From Candidatus Gastranaerophilales bacterium (GTDB lineage Bacteria > Cyanobacteriota > Vampirovibrionia > Gastranaerophilales > Gastranaerophilaceae), in assembly GCA_900752845.1 (NCBI GenBank), contig CAADWU010000131.1:1-7550 (forward strand): a stretch of DNA of 7,550 nt. The letters are read 5' to 3'. Of the stretch, positions 1 to 4,764 are shown one piece after another. Both the position numbers and the translations under genes were made by a program. The notes below the pieces were generated by a model. It did not search any database and was not told the origin of the DNA. It saw only the letters and a list, made by a program, of their open reading frames with translations. How positions within the stretch are numbered: the first letter of the stretch is position 1; each line of letters starts with the position of its first letter.

Positions 1-143
1 ACACTTATTATCAAATAATCGTCCTTAATATCCGTAATAGCCCAGCGCAAAGGTGCTTTATTTAACTTGCACAACTCTTTTTCGATATATATATTATCAA
101 AATTTTCTAATTTTTTAATTTTAACAATTTCCGATTTAATCAT
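1..143 (-). CDS. Small unrecognised protein, N-terminal part (runs off the left edge)
   Basis: An open frame on the minus strand starts at ATG (143-141) and stays open for 47 full codons to the window edge. It begins MIKSEIVKIKKLENFDN and ends in a stretch containing APLRWAITDI. The visible part is rich in Lys, Glu and Ile, has no signal peptide or membrane segment, and so is probably cytosolic. An in-frame TAG lies five codons upstream, so this ATG is the first possible ATG start. There is no Shine-Dalgarno sequence. A perfect TATAAT lies six bases before the ATG, which suggests a leaderless mRNA. The gene is divergent from the pilin gene and shares the intergenic region with it. The family is not recognised and no function is proposed. 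The coding call rests on the open frame, codon use and promoter placement; the C-terminus is not visible. Confidence 0.6.
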   Translation of the reverse strand, partial: MIKSEIVKIKKLENFDNIYIEKELCKLNKAPLRWAITDIKDDYLIIS

Positions 144-149
144 AATACT

Positions 150-155
150 ATTATA
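150..155 (-). promoter_or_regulatory. -10 element of the small minus-strand gene, placed for leaderless transcription
   Basis: Read on the minus strand this is a perfect TATAAT. Six bases (AGTATT) separate it from the ATG at 143, so the expected transcription start falls on the A of the start codon. The -35 region at 17-base spacing (TTTCGC) is a poor match. No Shine-Dalgarno sequence is possible in this arrangement. Confidence 0.45.
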
Positions 156-162
156 CTATAAG

Positions 163-191
163 TTGACAAAAAGCGAAATATAGTAAATAAT
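163..191 (+). promoter_or_regulatory. Sigma70-like promoter of the pilin gene
   Basis: A perfect -35 TTGACA (163-168), a 17-base spacer and a -10 AATAAT (186-191, five of six consensus bases) point at the pilin gene. The predicted transcription start is near 198, giving a 5' UTR of roughly 88 bases. The same arrangement, with identical spacing and the shared edges TTGACAAAA and TAAATAAT, recurs at 7463-7491 before the second C-tract gene. Confidence 0.7.
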
Positions 192-207
192 AAGTGAGAA
201 GCATAAA

Positions 208-223
208 GGAGGCTTTAGCCTCT
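208..223 (+). promoter_or_regulatory. Hairpin in the pilin 5' UTR containing a second GGAGGCT copy
   Basis: GAGGC (209-213) and GCCTC (218-222) form a five-pair GC-rich stem around loop TTTA, extendable by a G-U pair (208/223). Its left arm is inside AAAGGAGGCT (205-214), the same ten bases that form the real ribosome-binding region at 270-279. The right arm GCCTC is therefore complementary to the true Shine-Dalgarno site as well, so the two arms could compete. There is no T-run after the stem, so it is not a normal terminator. A regulatory role is only inferred. Confidence 0.35.
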
Positions 224-272
224 GGAAAAGATAGAAAAAATCAGACGATTGTCAACAAAGAGGATAAAAAAA

Positions 273-277
273 GGAGG
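273..277 (+). promoter_or_regulatory. Ribosome-binding site fixing the pilin gene start at 286
   Basis: A strong GGAGG within AAAAAAAGGAGGCTGA lies eight bases before ATG 286. No comparable site precedes any start codon in the pilin frame itself. This is why translation is assigned to start at 286, upstream of the C-run, although that ATG is one frame away from the pilin body. Confidence 0.8.
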
Positions 278-285
278 CTGAAATT

Positions 286-1163
286 ATGAAACAAGAAGCA
301 TTAAGGATTGCCCCCCCCCCGGTACTACGTACGTAGATATATCGGAAAGAGCTTTTAAGGGGCGCTTTTACAAATTTTTTAAAAATTTTGTTTTATTTAA
401 GAAGAAGCGCTGTTATTATGGAAATGAGTCTGCATTTACACTCGCTGAGGTATTAATTACTCTCGGTATTATAGGTGTGGTTGCAGCGATGACGATGCCG
501 TCGCTTATTCAGGATAAACAAAATAAAGAACGGGTTTCACAGTTAAAAAAAGTTTATTCAACGCTTAGTCAGGCTTATTTACAAGCTGTTTCCGAAAAGG
601 GAACTCCCAATGAATGGGGAATGACAGGTATGTATGAAGAATCAAGCCATTATATTTTTGCAACAGCATTCAGACCTTATCTTAAACTGTCAAAAGATTG
701 TATAGATATCCCGGAAAACGCTGTACGTAAAGAATGTGGTTCTGATGCAAATCTATCTTCTTATAGAAATGCAAGGAGTGTTATTCTAATTGATGGCACA
801 CTTGTCACATTCAGGATTTACAACGGAGCTTGCACTGCAAATTATTCAGGTTCTTCAAGCAATAATGCACTTAAAAATACTTGCGGTGCTATAAGTATTG
901 ATTTAAACGGGAAAAGACTTCCTAACAAAAATGGGGAAGACAGATTTATGTTTTATTTTACAAAAAACGGTCTTGTACCGTTAGGAATAAAAAAAGCAAG
1001 TATTGAATTTGAAAAGGCTTGTAACAGAAAAATTGAGCTTCCTTATCCAACTTACGGTCCCGGCAATATGTATGGCTGCACAGCTTGGGTATTATACAAC
1101 GAAAACATGGATTATCTGAAATGTGATGATTTAAGCTGGAACGGTAAAACTAAGTGCAAATAA
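286..1163 (+). CDS. Type IV pilin-like (pseudopilin) protein, interrupted by a -1 frame offset at a C10 tract
   Basis: The pilin frame is open from 282 to the TAA at 1161-1163 but has no ATG before the hydrophobic helix. ATG 286, with a good ribosome-binding site, is in another frame. One extra C in the tract (311-320) would join them into 292 residues. In that product, residues 1-12 are MKQEALRIAPPP and residues 13-49 a basic, aromatic leader. Then comes the class III prepilin motif S-A-F-T-L-A-E (49-55): the likely cleavage follows Ala50, with Glu55 at mature position 5. A membrane helix and MTMPS follow. The C-terminal domain has eight Cys, likely disulfide-bonded, plus GAISIDLNGKRLPN and a CTAWVLYNENMDYLKC ending typical of pilins I associate with Gastranaerophilales. 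It should be processed by prepilin peptidase and be surface-exposed or in a pilus-like fibre. With ten C the ribosome stops at TAG 334-336. The family is clear; which pilus it serves is not, since no assembly genes are nearby. Confidence 0.82.
311..320 (+). repeat. C10 homopolymer in the pilin leader (probable phase-variation tract)
   Basis: Ten consecutive C in an otherwise AT-rich sequence, at codons 9-12 of the gene starting at 286. As given, the frame runs APPP-VLRT to TAG at 334-336. Adding one C (or losing two) gives APPP-GTTYVD and the full pilin. Adding two gives APPP-RYYVRRYIGKSF and stops at TAA 356-358. Only one of three tract lengths therefore yields a product, the usual design of a slipped-strand contingency locus. 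Error in the tract length cannot be excluded from one sequence. Confidence 0.7.
325..336. repeat. Perfect 12-bp palindrome just after the C-tract
   Basis: CTACGTACGTAG is identical to its reverse complement and begins four bases after the tract. It carries the TAG (334-336) that ends translation in the C10 state. It could be a protein-binding site or a small cruciform, or simply coding sequence for TTYVD; function unknown. Confidence 0.4.
362..410. repeat. Nested inverted repeats inside the pilin leader
   Basis: GCGCTT (362-367) pairs with AAGCGC (405-410). Between them AAATTTTT (372-379) pairs with AAAAATTT (381-388) around a single base. The region encodes a Lys/Phe-rich leader, so the inner AT repeat may follow from AAA/TTT codon use. 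The outer GC-rich arms are less easily explained that way. Confidence 0.3.
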
Positions 1164-1192
1164 AAAAAGAGCCTTTAAAAGGCTCTTTTTTT
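1162..1192. terminator. Bidirectional rho-independent terminator between the pilin gene and glmS
   Basis: AGAGCC (1168-1173) and GGCTCT (1181-1186) form a stem, extendable through the TTT/AAA, flanked by A7 on the left and T7 on the right. It therefore works in both directions. It overlaps the pilin stop codon (1161-1163) on one side and the glmS stop codon (complement of 1191-1193) on the other, leaving almost no space between the convergent genes. Confidence 0.9.
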
Positions 1193-3035
1193 ATTCAACC
1201 GTAACTGATTTAGCAAGGTTTCTCGGCTGGTCAACGTCTTTTCCGAGAAACTCTGCAATATAATAAGCTATTAACTGCAAAGGAATCATTGCAATAATCG
1301 GCGAGAAAAGCTCTTGAACATCAGGAACTCTGATAATATGTTCAAATAAATCATTAAGTTTTTCGTCTTTAGAATTTGTTAAAGCAATCATTCTTGCATT
1401 TCTTGCCTTTGCTTCTTCGCTGTTTGAAAGAAGTTTTTCATAAACAGAGCCGTTCATCAATATTGACAATACAGGCATTGTTTCATCAAGCATTGCAATA
1501 GGTCCATGTTTCAGTTCACCGGCAGGATATCCTGTTGCATTGATATAGCTGATTTCTTTAAGTTTTAAAGCACCTTCAAGTGCTGTAGGGAAGTTAATTC
1601 CTCTTGCTATATAAATAAAATCTTTAGTGTTAGCATAAGCCTTTGCTGCTTCCTGAATATTTTCCTTATGAGCAAGAATTTGTTCAATTTTTTGCGGCAG
1701 AACCATTAATTCTGCTTTTAAAGATGTCAGTGTTGAAGAAGCTATGCTGTCTTTAATTTCCGCCATATACAACGACAGAAGATAAAATGCCATTAACTGC
1801 GCAATATATGATTTTGTTGCAGCAACAGAAACCTCGATACCGGCATTTACAGGAATTAAGCTGTCTGCTTCTCTTGCCATAGCACTGTCAGGTCTGTTTG
1901 TTATAATCAAAATATGCGAACCCTTTGCTTTTGATTGTTTAATAGCAGTCAAAGTATCTGCTGTTTCTCCTGATTGAGATACGCCTATAACAAGAGTGTG
2001 TTCATCGGTAACTGTTTTTCTGTAAATATATTCGCTTGAAGCTTCCACATCTACTGCAATACCGCAGAAACTTTCAATCAGATATTTTCCAATCATTGCA
2101 GCGTGTAAAGATGTTCCGCAGGCAATAATTTGAATTCTGTTTAACTTTTTCAAAGTTTCTTTGTTTAATTTAACTTCGTTAAGTATAATATTTTCGTCAG
2201 GAGCATGAAGTCTTCCGACAAGTATATTTCTTATGACATCCGGTTGTTCATGAATTTCTTTAAGCATAAAATGCTTATATCCCATTTTGCTTAAAGCAAC
2301 AGGTTCCCAAGGCAAAACTTCCACCTTAGGAGTAATTTTATTACCTTCAATATCTATAATACTAAGACTTTCCGGTGTTAATGTCGCAATTTGGTTATCA
2401 TTTAAATAAATAGCTTTCTTGGTATGCTTAATAATTGCAGGAACATCAGATGCCGCAAAATATTCACCTTCGCCTTCACCAACAAGAAGCGGTGCATTAC
2501 GTTTTGTAATAACAAGTTTGTCCTTGCAATCATTATGCATTACACATAATGCATAAGCTCCTTCAATATCTTCTGAAGCAAGTCTTACTGCTTCTGTCAA
2601 ATCGTGAGTTTCTGCATATTTTCTTGCTACAAGATGTGCAACTGCCTCAGTGTCAGTTTGCGAGCGGAAAACACAGCCGTCTTTTGATAATTCTTCTCTT
2701 AATTCTTTATAGTTTTCAATAATACCGTTATGAACGACAACTAAATTGCCGCAAGTACAGGTATGAGGGTGTGCGTTTAATAAAGTCGGTGCTCCATGAG
2801 TAGCCCATCTAATATGTCCAATCCCCATTGTAGCTTTAGAATATTCGCTTACATGTCCTTTTAATTCTTCACGTAAATTCTGTAGTTTACCTATTGCTTT
2901 ATAAACCTTTATATCGTTATCGCACATAACCGCAATACCGGAAGAATCGTAACCTCTGTATTCCAGCTGTTCAAGACCGTCTGCCAAAATATCAACTACA
3001 GGTCTTTTACCTACATATCCTACTATTCCGCACAT
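1191..3035 (-). CDS. glmS: Glutamine--fructose-6-phosphate aminotransferase (isomerizing), GlmS
   Basis: GlmS makes glucosamine-6-phosphate from fructose-6-phosphate and glutamine, the first step towards UDP-GlcNAc for peptidoglycan and other envelope glycans; it is a cytosolic homodimer. The 614 residues are close to the usual 600-610. The N-terminal class II glutamine amidotransferase domain (about 1-240) begins M-C-G-I-V-G, with the nucleophile Cys2 exposed after Met removal. It has HIRWATHG (74-81), HNGIIENY (102-109) and SQTDTE (125-130). Two SIS domains follow, with CGTS (306-309) and SQSGET (353-358). The isomerase residues are present: Glu494 in LKLKEIS, His510 in ELKHGP, and Lys609 in the terminal LAKSVTVE. 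All expected catalytic residues are present. The start is ATG 3035, with GGGAG ten bases upstream. The gene is monocistronic in this window, divergent from the M48 protease gene. No glmS ribozyme fits the short leader. Confidence 0.98.
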   Translation of the reverse strand: MCGIVGYVGKRPVVDILADGLEQLEYRGYDSSGIAVMCDNDIKVYKAIGKLQNLREELKGHVSEYSKATMGIGHIRWATHGAPTLLNAHPHTCTCGNLVVVHNGIIENYKELREELSKDGCVFRSQTDTEAVAHLVARKYAETHDLTEAVRLASEDIEGAYALCVMHNDCKDKLVITKRNAPLLVGEGEGEYFAASDVPAIIKHTKKAIYLNDNQIATLTPESLSIIDIEGNKITPKVEVLPWEPVALSKMGYKHFMLKEIHEQPDVIRNILVGRLHAPDENIILNEVKLNKETLKKLNRIQIIACGTSLHAAMIGKYLIESFCGIAVDVEASSEYIYRKTVTDEHTLVIGVSQSGETADTLTAIKQSKAKGSHILIITNRPDSAMAREADSLIPVNAGIEVSVAATKSYIAQLMAFYLLSLYMAEIKDSIASSTLTSLKAELMVLPQKIEQILAHKENIQEAAKAYANTKDFIYIARGINFPTALEGALKLKEISYINATGYPAGELKHGPIAMLDETMPVLSILMNGSVYEKLLSNSEEAKARNARMIALTNSKDEKLNDLFEHIIRVPDVQELFSPIIAMIPLQLIAYYIAEFLGKDVDQPRNLAKSVTVE

Positions 3036-3073
3036 ATATATTTCTCTCCCATTAATCTTATCTGTGTAGGGAC

Positions 3074-3082
3074 ATTATAACA
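3074..3082 (-). promoter_or_regulatory. Extended -10 promoter of glmS
   Basis: On the minus strand this reads TGTTATAAT, a perfect TATAAT with the extended TGn motif. The -35 at normal spacing is AT-rich and weak, as is common for extended -10 promoters. The predicted transcription start is near 3067, leaving a leader of about 30 bases. Confidence 0.6.
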
Positions 3083-3123
3083 TTGAAAAATGCAAAATAA
3101 AATATCCTTATAAAAGTTTTACA

Positions 3124-3153
3124 TTGCACTTGCAAATATATAAAAAATATAGT
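3124..3153 (+). promoter_or_regulatory. Weak candidate promoter for the M48 protease operon
   Basis: TTGCAC (3124-3129) and TATAGT (3148-3153, five of six) are spaced by 18 bases, about 36 bases before the start codon at 3190. The -35 is a poor match and the surroundings are AT-rich, so this is a placement guess in a 154-base divergent intergenic region. Confidence 0.35.
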
Positions 3154-3189
3154 AACATTATCACGTACACAAAAATAAGAGGAATTATT

Positions 3190-3891
3190 ATGAAAAAGAT
3201 TTTGTTGCTGCTGGGTGTATTATTAATAGGCACTTGCACATTTGCTGAAGAAATTGTGGTTATACGTGGTGTTAATATGGACAATTTTTGGAAAAAGAAA
3301 GGTATTGATGAACAAAAAGTTATTCTTGTCGGGCAAAAAATCATGCTTGATAACAAAATACCAAGACGTGTACCTATTTTTGTAGACAATAAAAAAACTA
3401 TAGATGCTTATTCTTCACTATATGATAAAAAAGTTGTTATTCATGAAGGAATGTTTTTCTACATAGATAATGATGATGAACTTGCTTATGTACTATCCCA
3501 TGAAATAGCACATTCAGTTGAAGCTTATGGCGGGATGATGAAATATATGGCAATAAATTCTAATTCAAAAAAATATGAACAAAAAGCCGATCTTAACGGC
3601 ATTGATTATATGGTAAAAGCAGGATATGACCCTATTGCCGCAATTACAATGGGAAATAAAATCTTTGGAGAACCTGTTTGGGATTGGGGATTTACATATT
3701 TACACCCGAAAGGTTCTAAAAGACTTATTGATATGTATAAGTATATTTATGTGAAATATCCTCAATATCTCAATTCTCCACTGACTAAAACTCCTTCTTA
3801 CAAAAATTTTGAATACTCTATGGCTAAAGAAATAAGAGAATTTCAACAAAAACAAAAAAGACGTCAGATGAAACAACAGGAAAATATATAA
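3190..3891 (+). CDS. Small exported M48-type zinc metalloprotease
   Basis: The product is 233 residues from ATG 3190, chosen because GAGGA (3179-3183) lies six bases upstream and the protein then begins with a classic signal peptide: MKK, a leucine-rich core and TFA before EE. The in-frame ATG at 3124 would add 22 residues in front of this signal and has no ribosome-binding site. The zinc-binding HEIAH (104-108) follows a DDELAYVLS helix. EQKAD (130-134), then GIDYMVKAGYDP, supplies the third ligand Glu130, as in M48 (BepA/LoiP/Ste24-like) peptidases. LHPKGSKRL (171-179) matches the family's late HP motif. It lacks the membrane helices of HtpX and the TPR domain of BepA, so it is a minimal, probably periplasmic, peptidase, perhaps for envelope protein quality control (inferred). 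The Cys in LIGTC does not form a good lipobox. It is translationally coupled to the next gene. Confidence 0.88.
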   Translation: MKKILLLLGVLLIGTCTFAEEIVVIRGVNMDNFWKKKGIDEQKVILVGQKIMLDNKIPRRVPIFVDNKKTIDAYSSLYDKKVVIHEGMFFYIDNDDELAYVLSHEIAHSVEAYGGMMKYMAINSNSKKYEQKADLNGIDYMVKAGYDPIAAITMGNKIFGEPVWDWGFTYLHPKGSKRLIDMYKYIYVKYPQYLNSPLTKTPSYKNFEYSMAKEIREFQQKQKRRQMKQQENI

Positions 3892-4730
3892 TGATAAAAA
3901 AAATTATTATTGCATGTAGTATCTTATTAACAGGAATTTCCTCTTTCGCAGAGGAAGTTCCTGTTACAATAACTCCTGTGAGCAAAATCACCACAGCGGA
4001 CAAAAATCTGAAAGAAGGTAATGCCGTTGATTTTAAGGATGTTAATTCAGGAGAAATAATAACAGGTATTATTAGAGAACTAAAACCGAACGGGTTTGCA
4101 GGCGAACAGGCAACACTATATATTGACAACTTCAAATATAAAAATTCCAACAAAAGATTAAGCGGTCAAATATACATAAAAGGCGGAGAACACAAAAAAT
4201 ATCAAGAACTTGCCAATAACGGACTTGTACCTGTTGTAGGATTTATAAGAGGCGGTGAGGTCATTCTTAAACCTGAAAAAACAAAACTGACAGTATTTTT
4301 CAGCGACTACATTAATTCTGAAGACACTCCTGTGAAAATTAAACCTGCACAAAAAATTTCAACCTGTTATGATGAAATTGAATTTGGTGACAATATAAAA
4401 TTTGTAACTGTTAAAGATGTATACAAAAACGGCAAATTATATATTAAAAAAGATACACCGGTATACGGTATTGTTGACTACGTAAGCGACAACGGCTGGG
4501 CTTATGATAACGCTCAAATAGATTTCAAAGAATTCAGATTAAAAAATATTGACGGCAAAGTAATTAAGATTACAAGCCCTGTTTCTATCAATGGTTTTGA
4601 TATTTTAAAATACAAGGGTAAAAGAGCTGCACAATTTTTTAATTATTGCGGTGTAGCATTCAGAGGCAAAGAGGTAGAAATTCTGCCTGAAAAAGATAAT
4701 TTGGAATTTAACATATGGATTGACAAATAA
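3891..4730 (+). CDS. Exported two-repeat protein of unknown function, coupled to the M48 protease
   Basis: The product is 279 residues. The start ATG shares its A with the upstream stop codon (TAATG, 3889-3893), and AGGA lies about nine bases before it, so translational coupling is expected. A signal peptide (MIKK, hydrophobic core, SFA before EE) ends with the same FA-EE junction as the upstream protease. The mature part appears to contain two related units, about residues 24-137 and 147-277. Each opens with P-V-x-I-x-P-x-x-K-I-(T/S)-T. Each has a central G-I-(I/V)...N-G-(F/W)-A...(Y/D)-(I/F)-(D/K)...F-(K/R)-x-K-N segment. Each closes with G-x-E-V-x-I-L/K-P-E-K and a beta-like tail. Residues are predominantly beta-prone, with no catalytic motif seen. 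I do not recognise the family. A substrate, partner or inhibitor of the adjacent protease, or an envelope-associated beta-domain protein, are guesses from operon context only. Confidence 0.85.
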   Translation: MIKKIIIACSILLTGISSFAEEVPVTITPVSKITTADKNLKEGNAVDFKDVNSGEIITGIIRELKPNGFAGEQATLYIDNFKYKNSNKRLSGQIYIKGGEHKKYQELANNGLVPVVGFIRGGEVILKPEKTKLTVFFSDYINSEDTPVKIKPAQKISTCYDEIEFGDNIKFVTVKDVYKNGKLYIKKDTPVYGIVDYVSDNGWAYDNAQIDFKEFRLKNIDGKVIKITSPVSINGFDILKYKGKRAAQFFNYCGVAFRGKEVEILPEKDNLEFNIWIDK

Positions 4731-4759
4731 AAAAGGAACGGTTATGCCGTTCCTTTTTT
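4731..4759. terminator. Bidirectional terminator between the two-gene operon and clpB
   Basis: GGAACGG (4735-4741) and CCGTTCC (4747-4753) form a seven-pair stem with loop TTATG. An A-run on the left and T6 on the right let it serve both convergent transcripts. It starts right after the TAA at 4728-4730, and the clpB stop (complement of 4765-4767) is five bases beyond the T-run. Confidence 0.92.
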
Positions 4760-4764
4760 ATTTA

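Noticed and set aside
208..232. Hairpin at 208-223 as a rho-independent terminator
   Set aside because: No T-run follows it on the plus strand, and on the minus strand no gene ends there.
228..255. Minus-strand promoter TTGACA-N16-TATCTT as a second start for the small left-edge gene
   Set aside because: The -10 is only four of six and the TTGACA is part of an eight-base inverted copy of the pilin -35 region; the perfect TATAAT beside the ATG is the better candidate.
477..1163. Pilin start at GTG 477
   Set aside because: It lies inside the hydrophobic helix and would remove the prepilin cleavage motif. It has no ribosome-binding site. The frame is open back to 282 and encodes FTLAEVLITLG.
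3124..3189. Start of the M48 protease at ATG 3124
   Set aside because: It would put 22 residues before a textbook signal peptide, overlaps the likely promoter and lacks a ribosome-binding site.
3036..3189. glmS ribozyme or other riboswitch upstream of glmS
   Set aside because: The predicted leader is only about 30 bases, too short for the ribozyme, and no conserved core was seen.
3223..3246. Lipoprotein lipobox (LIGTC) in the M48 protease signal peptide
   Set aside because: The residue before Cys is Thr rather than Gly, Ala or Ser, and a good signal peptidase I site (TFA before EE) follows at once.
3108..4352. Minus-strand ORFs at 3108-3389, 3824-4153 and 4158-4352
   Set aside because: They lie antisense to two well-supported exported-protein genes, have no ribosome-binding sites or domain signals, and have low-complexity Phe/Ile-rich translations typical of shadows.
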